Shown: one piece after another, positions 57,258-64,000 of the stretch
Layout: the number at the start of each line of letters is the position of its first letter
Position numbering within the stretch: the first letter of the stretch is position 1
DNA from: Pelagomonas calceolata
Taxonomy: Eukaryota > Sar > Pelagophyceae > Pelagomonadales > Pelagomonadaceae
Length of the DNA: 64,000 nt
Direction of reading: 5' to 3'
NCBI GenBank assembly: GCA_918797485.1
Contig: CAKKNE010000002.1
Span: forward strand, 4,616,501 to 4,680,500
The notes under the pieces: generated by a model
What the model was told of the DNA's origin: nothing
Seen by the model: only the letters and a program-made list of their open reading frames with translations
Databases searched by the model: none
Translations under genes and position numbers: made by a program

Positions 57258-57500
57258 TTTCGTTGTGAGTTCCTGTTGTGTGAGCGCGGCGAGCCCACAA
57301 AGTGCGCCAACTAGCTCGCTCTGCGCTCGCTCTGCGCGGGACAGCTGCGGAGCTGTTTCTTTGGACCAAAAAGCGGTCTACCCGTGTCTCCCGCAATTTC
57401 TAATGCGAACAGCAGCGTGTTTTTGCCGTCCCGCCGCGATTTGCTAGTGTACACACGCTAGCGAACGGGTTTTCAGGTTTTCGACTACTACAGATACTAA
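57258..57500. other. Spacer between NUP107 and the hydratase-like gene
   Basis: About 240 bp with no recognised feature; upstream region of NUP107 and downstream region of the hydratase-like gene. Confidence 0.4.
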
Positions 57501-58475
57501 TTAACCATCTCCCGCAAGAAGCGCCTCGGCCTCCAGCGCCAGCGCCCCCTCGAAGCCCAGGCCCACGGACTTCTCGGCCAAAGCAAGCAGCGCCGCGGCC
57601 CGGTCGCGGTGCGTCGAGAGCTGCGCCGCCGCCTCGGCGGCGTCGTCGCCGTCCAATTTGGCCAGGCGCCCGAGAATCGCGTCGACGTCGCCGTCGACAA
57701 AAGCGGCGTCGCCCAGTTCAAGAAACGCCGCCGCCGCTACTTCGCCCTCTTCATTCAACAGCGCGCGGCTCGCCTGCTCGCGATCATCCAGATGCGCCTG
57801 GATCGCGACGCGCGCCGCCGCCGCGTCGGAGGCCTGGTCGGCGACGTCCGCGAGCTCCTCGGCGAGGTTTTGTAAAGCGTGGTCCGTCACGACGTGCGTC
57901 GCCAGGCCGCAGGCCTTGAGGGCCGTCCCGCGCACGGGCAGGCCCGACACTAGAGCTGCCCGCCCGTAGTTGCCTGTTCTTGAACAGGCGAACGCCGCGC
58001 CGCCGTCGAGCGTCACGCCGGCTTCGACGGCCGCCGCACCCAACGGCGGCACGAAGACGGCGCCGTCGCCGCAGACGCGGAAGCCCCTCCCCCCAAGCCC
58101 GACGCCGCCCGGCAATAACAGGCCGTCGACGAGCTGCGTTATTGGGGCGTCGCAAGCCGCCGCCGCTCTGTATAGTGACGCGCGGTCGCCGGTGCGGAAC
58201 GCGCCCTGCACGCCCTCTATGACCACAGCCTTGACGAGGCTGTGCGCGGACCACCTCCGCAGCAATTTCGTGAGCTCTTCGCACGCGCCGTCGGCCTCGA
58301 AGGTGCTATGCCTCAAATAGACGCCGCGGCTGCCGACGCGCTCGCGCGCGTCGACGCTCGGTGCGACGTAGGGCGTGTTTATTGTTTTGAGCCGCGCGTC
58401 GCGCCGTTTCTGGATGGCCGCATTGCGCTGGGCCTTGACGCTGCTGCTGAGGCGGCGCGCGGCGCGGCGCAGCAT
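57501..58475 (-). CDS. Enoyl-CoA hydratase/HIBCH-like protein (crotonase fold), mitochondrial
   Basis: 324 residues with a basic amphipathic start MLRRAARRLSSSVKAQRNA, a likely mitochondrial presequence. Crotonase-fold marks: KAVVIEGVQGAFRTGDRASL (oxyanion-hole segment, where HIBCH has AFCAGGD), AACDAPITQLVDGLLLPGGV then GLGGRGFRVCG (second oxyanion strand), and ACGLATHVVTDHALQNL typical of 3-hydroxyisobutyryl-CoA hydrolases. The usual catalytic Glu/Asp positions are not obvious (GAAAVEAGVTLDGG contains a candidate). HIBCH acts in valine degradation. It could be a catalytically altered member. Confidence 0.72.
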   Translation of the reverse strand: MLRRAARRLSSSVKAQRNAAIQKRRDARLKTINTPYVAPSVDARERVGSRGVYLRHSTFEADGACEELTKLLRRWSAHSLVKAVVIEGVQGAFRTGDRASLYRAAAACDAPITQLVDGLLLPGGVGLGGRGFRVCGDGAVFVPPLGAAAVEAGVTLDGGAAFACSRTGNYGRAALVSGLPVRGTALKACGLATHVVTDHALQNLAEELADVADQASDAAAARVAIQAHLDDREQASRALLNEEGEVAAAAFLELGDAAFVDGDVDAILGRLAKLDGDDAAEAAAQLSTHRDRAAALLALAEKSVGLGFEGALALEAEALLAGDG

Positions 58476-58838
58476 GGCTTATCGCTCTGGTCCGAATCGA
58501 TGCGTGCGCGCTTAGTCGGAGACGTGCTGAATGTGTCGCGTCGCTGTGCCTTTTGCAGCCACCCTGGCGAGGCGCAGGAGCTTGCAAAGAGCAGTTTTGT
58601 GAGGCAGGCTCACGCGACACCGACGAGATTACACAGCATTGGCGTAGCTCATCGGCTGCTTGAGACCATCAGCTGATAGCACACAAAAGCTCAGGCGTCA
58701 CCCGCGTCGTCAACACCAGCAGCACCAGCCAGTCTCACTTGCAGCGCTCTTGGGTGACGCGACGCCGACGAACAGAGACACCCGTCGCTCTACTGCAGCA
58801 GCGTACAGGCGTCGACGCGCCGCCGCGACGACGCACAA
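58476..58838. promoter_or_regulatory. Divergent spacer between hydratase-like and WKF genes
   Basis: About 360 bp between opposite starts. No TATA box or other motif is convincing and frames look random. Confidence 0.3.
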
Positions 58839-59366
58839 ATGGCCGACGCCACCAGCACGCGCAAGGACCGCCGCCGCGACTTCAAGAAGCGCGTCCTGCG
58901 GAGCGGCGACCAATTGGAACCGAAGCGCAAGAAGCGCGACCAGCCGCTCGTGCAAAACGAGGAGGAGGCCGCGGCGGCGAACGCCGCCAAGAAGAAAGCC
59001 GCGGCCGAAGCGAAACGACAAAAGGAAGAGCAGCAGCGCGCCCAGAAGGCGAGCGACGCCGTGGCCTACGTCCACGCCTGGAGGCTCCGGGAGACGACGC
59101 CCTGGCGCTTCCAGAAGGGCCTGCAGGAGTGGTGGTTGAAGAATTGGGGCTCGACGGCCGCCGTGGCCAAGGCCGACTTCGCGATATTTCTCTCGTACGC
59201 GCCCACGATCCAGGGCGGCGCGAAGGAGCGCCTGCGCGACGACGCGAAGAAGGCCGCCGCCGCCGACGTGCCGGAGACGGAGGGCGACGACGAGGACGCG
59301 GCGACGAAGGCAAAGCGGAAAAAAAGGATCCGCGCCCGGAAACTGGTCAAGGCGCTCGAACGATAG
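58839..59366 (+). CDS. WKF-domain protein (C7orf50-like)
   Basis: 175 residues. A Lys/Arg/Glu-rich helical N-terminus (about 1-75) precedes RETTPWRFQKGLQEWWLKNW, the WKF signature (W-[KR]-F-x-K-x-x-Q-x-W-L), then a short conserved tail, and finally a basic KAKRKKRIRARKLVKALER end. Animal C7orf50 is nucleolar; a role in ribosome biogenesis is suggested for the family. The basic ends are consistent with nucleolar targeting. It is divergent from the hydratase-like gene and convergent with the DnaJ gene. Confidence 0.75.
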   Translation: MADATSTRKDRRRDFKKRVLRSGDQLEPKRKKRDQPLVQNEEEAAAANAAKKKAAAEAKRQKEEQQRAQKASDAVAYVHAWRLRETTPWRFQKGLQEWWLKNWGSTAAVAKADFAIFLSYAPTIQGGAKERLRDDAKKAAAADVPETEGDDEDAATKAKRKKRIRARKLVKALER

Positions 59367-59605
59367 CGTCCGCGGCGGCGTCTGCCCTTTGGTGTGCCTT
59401 CGCTCGAGTGATGCCGGATCATAATCCAGAATCCTAGCGGCGGACCGTGGTAACAGCGGCCCGCCGCCGTGCGACGACCAGACCCGTGACGAGCTACGAA
59501 TCAAATGAGAGGCTCGGATCCCCCACGCGCGACGCGGCTCATCGGTCCGGCGCACAGGTCCTGTTGCGTTTGAGTCGAGTAATCATCAAAATTCACAGTT
59601 ACATC

Positions 59606-60934
59606 CTACCACCGTCTCACCTCTTTTTCGGGGTAGCCCGCGTCGCAGCGAAGGGCGTTGACCGAAGCCGCCTCGGCTTGAATCTCCAGGGAGATCGCTT
59701 CGTCCTGGAGCCGCTTGGCCGCGGCGGCGGCCGCCTCGTAAGCTTCCCTGAGCCGCGCGGCCTCGGCCTGCGCGTCGGCTGCGCGCTGCGCCGCCTCGTC
59801 CGCGACGAGCGCCGCGCGGGTCGCGTCCCTCCCGCGGCACGTCCGGTGGCAGAACTTGCGCATGAAGCCGTCGTTCCGCTCGCATTCGCCCGCGTCGCCC
59901 CAGGCGCCGCAGTCGCCGTGCCAGTCCTGGCACTTGGGCGCCGCGCGGATCACGAACGGGTTCGCGTCCGAGTCGACGTGCTGCCAATTCAGACACGACT
60001 CTTTGGTGAGCGGCCCGCCCGCGCGGACGTCGCGCACCGCGAACAAATGGGACACGTAGGCGTTCCGTTCTAGTGAAGCGCCCGGCGCCACGTCCATGGG
60101 ATCCTTCGCGTGGCCGCCGTGGACCCACCACGTCCGGATCGTGTGGGGCGAGTCGTTCTCGAAGCGCACGCGCGTCTGCAGCTTCGGCCAGAGCCATTCC
60201 TCCAAAGATTGCCGCGTCGGCCGGCGGAGCACGTCCATCTCGCCAAACAGGTCCGTGCCGTTGCCCGCAAAGACGACCTGGGGGCAGCCCCGCCGCACGT
60301 CGAGATTTAACTTCTTCGCGATTCTTGATAATTGGCCGTCCGCGTCCGTTAACCGGGTCTTGGCTGTTTGCAAAACGTCCTCCCACCAGATGCCGTGGGG
60401 GTCCAGCTTGTCCGCGAAGGGGTAGGGGAACCGCGTTATGTATGTTAGATAGTCCTCGCACTCGCCCTCGTCGTAGAGCGCCAAAACAAAATGCCGGTCC
60501 ACCTTCCCATCGACACCCAACGCGGCGTCCTCCAGATGTTTCCTTGAGCGCACGTTGAGCACTCTTGCTGCTGCTCTTTCTTCTTCTTCTGTCAGTGGAG
60601 CGTGCTTCTTCTGCGTTCGTCTCTTGTACGTTTTTGTGGTCGGTCGCTGGTACGTCCCGCGACTATCAAAATCTCGCCGCGCGTTCTCGTCCGTCAGCAA
60701 CTCAAAGGCCGCCGCCACCTCCAGGAACCGGTCGCGCATCTCGGCCTCGCGGCCGGGCCTGGCCTTGTCGGGATGCGTTTCTCTGGCTTTCGCGCGATAC
60801 GCGTTCCTAATTTCCTGGACCGTGGCGCGGCGGTGGACGCCGAGGATGTCGTAGGGGCTGGAGGAGAGCTGCACGCCCTGGGGCTTGTTGCGCTGGGCGA
60901 CCGCCATCGTGAGGAGCCATAGGGCTGCCCGCAT
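59606..60934 (-). CDS. Secretory DnaJ-domain protein with ShKT domain
   Basis: 442 residues. MRAALWLLTMAVAQRNKPQ is a probable signal sequence. The J domain follows (YDILGVHRRATVQEIRNAYR, HPD in ETHPDKARPG, then AAAFELLTDENARRDFDSRG). The middle part contains a thioredoxin-like segment (QVVFAGNGTD) and a beta-rich segment around PHTIRTWWVHGGHAKDPMDV. An ShKT-like Cys motif lies near residues 350-385 (CQDWHGDCGAWGDAGECERN, then FMRKFCHRTC). A coiled helix (AAQRAADAQAEAARLREAYE) precedes the end. An ER-lumen J protein that recruits BiP is likely; pairing with ShKT is unusual outside algae and oomycetes. Confidence 0.8.
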   Translation of the reverse strand: MRAALWLLTMAVAQRNKPQGVQLSSSPYDILGVHRRATVQEIRNAYRAKARETHPDKARPGREAEMRDRFLEVAAAFELLTDENARRDFDSRGTYQRPTTKTYKRRTQKKHAPLTEEEERAAARVLNVRSRKHLEDAALGVDGKVDRHFVLALYDEGECEDYLTYITRFPYPFADKLDPHGIWWEDVLQTAKTRLTDADGQLSRIAKKLNLDVRRGCPQVVFAGNGTDLFGEMDVLRRPTRQSLEEWLWPKLQTRVRFENDSPHTIRTWWVHGGHAKDPMDVAPGASLERNAYVSHLFAVRDVRAGGPLTKESCLNWQHVDSDANPFVIRAAPKCQDWHGDCGAWGDAGECERNDGFMRKFCHRTCRGRDATRAALVADEAAQRAADAQAEAARLREAYEAAAAAAKRLQDEAISLEIQAEAASVNALRCDAGYPEKEVRRW

Positions 60935-61364
60935 GGTTTTTTGGTGGGCAGCCCCGGGACCAGTTATCGCTGCGATGGCGTGCGGCCCGGGCTGTACTGT
61001 TGCCGGTAGACCTCCGAATCACTCTCGGTGGCCGGCAGGCTGCCCCGGCGCCCGCAGCCACAGCGCTTCGATTATTATCTTGGTTTGCTAGTGGGCTTAC
61101 CGGACGCTAGCTTTATTTTTACCTCTGACAACACCCTCGAAACTCCTCGAGTACTCGACGTAGACGGCGCTTGCACACCTAACGCCAATAGTCGTTGGTG
61201 GCAGTACATCCGCGTACGCCGTCGTGCCAAGCCTTTTGCAAAGAACAGCTTTGCGCCAGCGACAGCTGCAAGAGCAGTGGCGTGACGCAGGCTGCCAGCA
61301 GTCCGGTAGAATTCAGACTTCGCTCACTAACGAACAAACGACAACACGCAAAGGTCTAATAGGC
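60935..61364. promoter_or_regulatory. Divergent spacer between DnaJ and permease genes
   Basis: About 430 bp. The permease frame is open back to 61224, but the extra residues lack features and a good targeting sequence begins at the ATG at 61365. No other signal recognised. Confidence 0.3.
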
Positions 61365-62693
61365 ATGAATCGGCAACGGATACTACTCCTCGCAGCCGCC
61401 TATGCATCACACGCATTGCAATCACCGTCATCACGCATTGTGCACCACCGCGGCGCCGTCCGGCAGCTAGCAACGCCAGTCGTCGACGCGGCCGAGGCGC
61501 CAGCGGCCGACATGTCCGACGCCTCTGCCGCAGCGCTCATCGCGGGCACGACCGTAGGCGCCGGCGTGCTCGCGTTGCCCGCGGCCACGGCCGGTGCTGG
61601 ATTCGCGGCGTCGACGGGAGTTTTATGCTGCTCGTGGGTTTTCATGGCGGCGGCCGGTCTGCTCGTCGCAGAGGCTGCCGCGGCGGCCTCACGACGCACG
61701 GGTGAGGCCGACGTCGGCTTCCTGGCCACCGTCCGCGAACTGTTGGGCGACGATGTGTCACGCGTGACCGGAGCGACCTACGCGTTCCTGCACTACGCGC
61801 TGCTCGTGGCCTACGCTGCCCAAGGTGGTGGCTTACTTGCGGGCGCCGTCGGCGCGCCCGCGGCCGCCGGTGCCCTGGTCTTCGGCGCTGGCGTGGGTGG
61901 AGGCGTGGCCTTCGGTCCTCCCAAACTCGTCGACAAGGCCAACGACGCCTTCTGCGCGGTGGTGGCGGCGTCGTTCGTCACGCTACTCGTCGTGGGAGCT
62001 GGTGCGTTCGACGCGGGCCGGCTCATGTCGACGGCGCCCGACGCCAAGGCCGCTTTCGAGGCCGTTCCTATTTCTATCCTGTCGTTGGTCTATCACAACG
62101 TGATCCCCACGGTGAGTCGGCGACTGGGCTTTGATCGTGCTCGCATCGCGCGGGCGGTGCTACTGGGCTCGGCGTTCCCGCTAGTGATGTTTATCGCGTG
62201 GAACGCACTTGTACAAGGCGTCGTCGACGCCGGCAGCAGCGCGGATCCGGTCGCGGCGCTTATTGCTGCGGAGTCGGGGGAGGCTGGTGCCGAGCTCTCG
62301 GTCGCGGTGCAGATTTTTTCGTTCTCGGCCGTGGTCACCAGCTTCGTGGGATTTTACTACGGCATGCGGGGCTACGTGAAAGACGTCCTGGTCGAGAGTT
62401 CAGCGAGTGGCCTGGCCGACGACGAGCGCGTCCTCGCCGCGGCGGTCCTTGTGCCGCCGTCTATTCTTGCAGCGACGGACCCGGGACTGTTTTTACCCGC
62501 CCTTGACGCCGCCGGAACGTTCGGTATCACTTTACTTTTTGGTATCATACCGGCGGCGTGCGCCTGGCGGCTGAGAAAAGACGAAAACTCCGAGATTTTC
62601 GTCCCCGGTGGGGCCGCCGTCCTCGCGGCGATGGTCGCGCTCTCGGCGTTTGTTATTGGCGAGGGTGCGCTGGACGCATTGGGGCTCATCTGA
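61365..62693 (+). CDS. Aromatic-amino-acid permease-like transporter (HAAAP/Trp-Tyr type)
   Basis: 442 residues. The N-terminal MNRQRILLLAAAYASHALQS looks like a signal or plastid-targeting sequence. The first transporter helix has the family motif IAGTTVGAGVLALPAATAGA (GTxVGAGxLALP), followed by about ten more hydrophobic helices, including HYALLVAYAAQGGGLLAGAV and FEAVPISILSLVYHNVIPTV. In bacteria these (TyrP/Mtr) are proton symporters for Tyr/Trp. Plant and algal homologues are often plastid-envelope proteins. The substrate is inferred from the family only. Confidence 0.82.
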   Translation: MNRQRILLLAAAYASHALQSPSSRIVHHRGAVRQLATPVVDAAEAPAADMSDASAAALIAGTTVGAGVLALPAATAGAGFAASTGVLCCSWVFMAAAGLLVAEAAAAASRRTGEADVGFLATVRELLGDDVSRVTGATYAFLHYALLVAYAAQGGGLLAGAVGAPAAAGALVFGAGVGGGVAFGPPKLVDKANDAFCAVVAASFVTLLVVGAGAFDAGRLMSTAPDAKAAFEAVPISILSLVYHNVIPTVSRRLGFDRARIARAVLLGSAFPLVMFIAWNALVQGVVDAGSSADPVAALIAAESGEAGAELSVAVQIFSFSAVVTSFVGFYYGMRGYVKDVLVESSASGLADDERVLAAAVLVPPSILAATDPGLFLPALDAAGTFGITLLFGIIPAACAWRLRKDENSEIFVPGGAAVLAAMVALSAFVIGEGALDALGLI

Positions 62694-62933
62694 TGATCGG
62701 CATGTGTTCTTCGCTCGTGTAATCTTGTAGTCTAGTCGTTTTTCCTTCGATTCCGCGCTTTCTCGCGGGTTTTGCTGACTTTGCCGCAGCGGTTTTGGAG
62801 CCATAGCCGCTCACCACTCATTAATTCTCAGAGCGAGATAAGAATATCTCGCGAACTGTCACGCGCGGCAGCACTCCGCGGTCGTAAGGCCCCCCCCTGT
62901 ATTGCTCATAACCAATAAGTGGGCCCTCACCAC
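62694..62933. other. Spacer before the AAAP exon
   Basis: No coding frame fits the AAAP transporter. The frame joining the exon after 63033 meets a TAA just upstream (62917-62919), so any earlier exon would need another intron with an acceptor close to 62920. Confidence 0.35.
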
Positions 62934-63032
62934 GTATTTACCAGTGCATAAATCAACTTGTGGCCGAGCGTGCTAAATCATGGCCTCCACGCCATCATCG
63001 CGCACCCGACTCACTGGTTGATTTGCGCACAG
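62934..63032 (+). mobile_element. Introner of 91 bp with perfect 8-bp target duplication
   Basis: GTATTTAC at 62934-62941 is repeated exactly at 63033-63040. The element begins CAGTGCATAAATCAACT and ends GGTTGATTTGCGCACAG; the ends match at about 13 of 17 positions as inverted repeats. The core has CACGCCATCATCGCGC. The donor GT is the start of the left duplicate and the acceptor AG the end of the right repeat, as in the other clean copies. Confidence 0.9.
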
Positions 63033-63314
63033 GTATTTACTGGCCTCATCCCCTTCTTCGGCCAGATGAACAGTCTCATCGGCGCGGTCTTCGATCCTCT
63101 GCTATGTTTTGTCTTACCGTCGATCATGCTCTATAAGAGCGGGCTGCCGATGACGCCTATCGACAAGGCCGGCGCGCTCTTCTACGTCTTCGTCGTCGGT
63201 GTGTTCGCGTGGGGTCCCGGTACGGGCGTCGCGATTTACTCGATCGCGGAGTCGAGCGACGACGTCGGCGGGCCGTTCTCGTGCCAGTGCATCGCGAAGC
63301 AGTGTTCTACTTGA
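63033..63314 (+). CDS. C-terminal exon of an AAAP-family amino-acid transporter
   Basis: About 93 codons: VFTGLIPFFGQMNSLIGAVF, then DPLLCFVLPSIMLYKSG, a following hydrophobic helix (LFYVFVVGVFAWGPGTGVAI) and a short tail ending CQCIAKQCST. This is the end of the amino acid/auxin permease fold (the IPxFxxxxSLIGA block). Eight or more preceding helices are missing. The exon is preceded by the introner at 62934-63032, but no clear earlier exon was found, so it may be a 5'-truncated copy. It lies 340 bp after another amino-acid transporter gene. Confidence 0.55.
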   Translation, partial: VFTGLIPFFGQMNSLIGAVFDPLLCFVLPSIMLYKSGLPMTPIDKAGALFYVFVVGVFAWGPGTGVAIYSIAESSDDVGGPFSCQCIAKQCST

Positions 63315-63503
63315 GCATGCAGATATCTCCAAGTTCTTGTACATAGATCGAGTAATCAGTGCATCCTAGTGTCTTATAGGCCGCTAGCCCTCGTAATTAT
63401 TCTCGACAAAAAACGCAAAGCGCAGTAAAACCGCAGCGCAGGCGTTGCCGAGGCAAAAACGTCTGATAACCGCTGCGCAGGTGCTCTCTGCTGCATCGCA
63501 ACC

Positions 63504-63713
63504 ATGGAGCAAACCGACCTCATGGCAGAGCTCTCGAAGGCCTGGCAGTCGGTACCTTATTTGAGCCTGGCTTTGATCGTCAGCGCCTGGACCATAGGAG
63601 TGTTTGGGCTGTCAATTTTATTGGACGATTGCGGCGCGGAGGGCGAAAGCGCGGCGGACGCCATCACGAAGCTTGCGCGACGCCGCGAGTTCATGAAGAG
63701 CCACGTCGTCTGA
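63504..63713 (+). CDS. Small ORF with one membrane helix, unknown
   Basis: 69 codons (MEQTDLMAELSKAWQSVPYL, then LALIVSAWTIGVFGLSILLD and a basic end). One hydrophobic helix is visible. The stop TGA overlaps by one base the ATG of the next frame. It could be the first exon of that gene, an upstream ORF, or a separate small protein. No family recognised. Confidence 0.4.
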   Translation: MEQTDLMAELSKAWQSVPYLSLALIVSAWTIGVFGLSILLDDCGAEGESAADAITKLARRREFMKSHVV

Positions 63714-64000
63714 TGCGCCTCGAGCTCGTCGAGACGCAGCGCTACGCGGTCCTCTCTCAGCGCGCGACGCGGCAGCGCTGGTTCGGGAGGTCCGTGGCCG
63801 CTTTCACGGTAAACTCACCCCGAGTAGATTATGGCGACGCCGCGCTGCGAGCGCTCATGGAGCCGCACCTCCGGAAAATGCGCGCCGCCCGGCCGACCAC
63901 TGACAGCAGCATGACGGCGCGTATCCTGCGATACGACGCCGACCGCTACAAGCTCGCCGAGTCGCTCCGTGACACGCTCGGCGTAGGAAGCCTCGAGGCC
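63713..64000 (+). CDS. Start of an unknown gene running off the right edge
   Basis: The ATG at 63713 opens 96 codons without a stop to the end of the window (MRLELVETQRYAVLSQRATR, then WFGRSVAAFTVNSPRV and RILRYDADRYKLAESLRDT). It is Arg/Leu-rich and probably helical. Not recognised. Spacer 63315-63503 before the small ORF has no visible feature. Confidence 0.4.
   Translation, partial: MRLELVETQRYAVLSQRATRQRWFGRSVAAFTVNSPRVDYGDAALRALMEPHLRKMRAARPTTDSSMTARILRYDADRYKLAESLRDTLGVGSLEA

Noticed and set aside
54900-57300. Several 230-480 codon frames overlapping NUP107 on both strands
   Set aside because: They are Arg/Ala/Pro-only shadows in extremely GC-rich DNA; only one frame has Nup107 signatures.
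1-64000. Retroelement, Polinton or giant-virus insertions
   Set aside because: No reverse transcriptase, integrase, capsid or viral polymerase motifs were recognised in any frame.

Overview
The window is nuclear DNA of a GC-rich, gene-dense eukaryotic microalga, most probably a stramenopile of the pelagophyte type (Aureococcus/Pelagomonas-like). The evidence is spliced genes with short GT-AG introns; eukaryotic housekeeping genes (Timeless, Nup107, NDUFA13, ribosomal P2, a CD2BP2/LIN1-type U5 snRNP protein, a SANT protein, a COQ8-like kinase); DUF285 (BspA-like) and Pro-Thr repeat surface proteins; and, above all, introns that look like short DNA transposons (introners), a feature reported in pelagophytes. 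The species is inferred, not proven. About 33 genes lie on both strands with very short spacers (6 bp between two convergent stop codons at 30474/30482).

Left third (1-20 kb): the 5' part of NDUFA13 runs off the left edge, followed by an ankyrin protein, a 2337-residue P-loop NTPase/EF-hand/coiled-coil protein, a second ankyrin protein, a cyclic-nucleotide-gated-type cation channel with two introns, a proline-rich protein, a RING protein, a family-8 glycosyltransferase, a papain-like protease and a 2-oxoglutarate oxygenase. Middle (20-47 kb): Timeless, a TylF-like methyltransferase, a Sec61-beta-like peptide, a SAP/Tudor-array/CXXC/MBD chromatin protein, a membrane-anchored secreted protein, a SANT protein, a PH/PDZ/coiled-coil/alpha-adaptin-appendage protein, a 5'-truncated RND sterol-sensing-domain fragment, a COQ8-like kinase, a GYF-domain protein, ribosomal P2, a DEDDh-type nuclease candidate, an unknown gene and a LOG-family hydrolase. 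Right part (47-64 kb): a very large repeat-rich surface protein with a reading-frame break near 51475, Nup107, an enoyl-CoA hydratase-like protein, a WKF-domain protein, an ER DnaJ-ShKT protein, two adjacent amino-acid transporter genes (one only a C-terminal exon) and two small ORFs at the right edge.

The most interesting signal is a dispersed family of introners. At least three copies (35350-35428, 39398-39607, 62934-63032) have perfect 8-bp target-site duplications starting with GT. Their terminal inverted repeats resemble CTGTGTGGAAATCAACC at one end and GGTTGATTTCCACACAG at the other. In each, the 5' splice site is the GT of the left duplication and the 3' splice site is the AG ending the right inverted repeat, so removing the element restores the uninterrupted reading frame. 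Further copies at 11096-11237, 24012-24075, 32365-32437 and 44893-45000 are more diverged, with weaker candidates at 12070-12202, 18460-18519 and 34263-34402. All splice models here were worked out by hand from reading frames and need transcript support.
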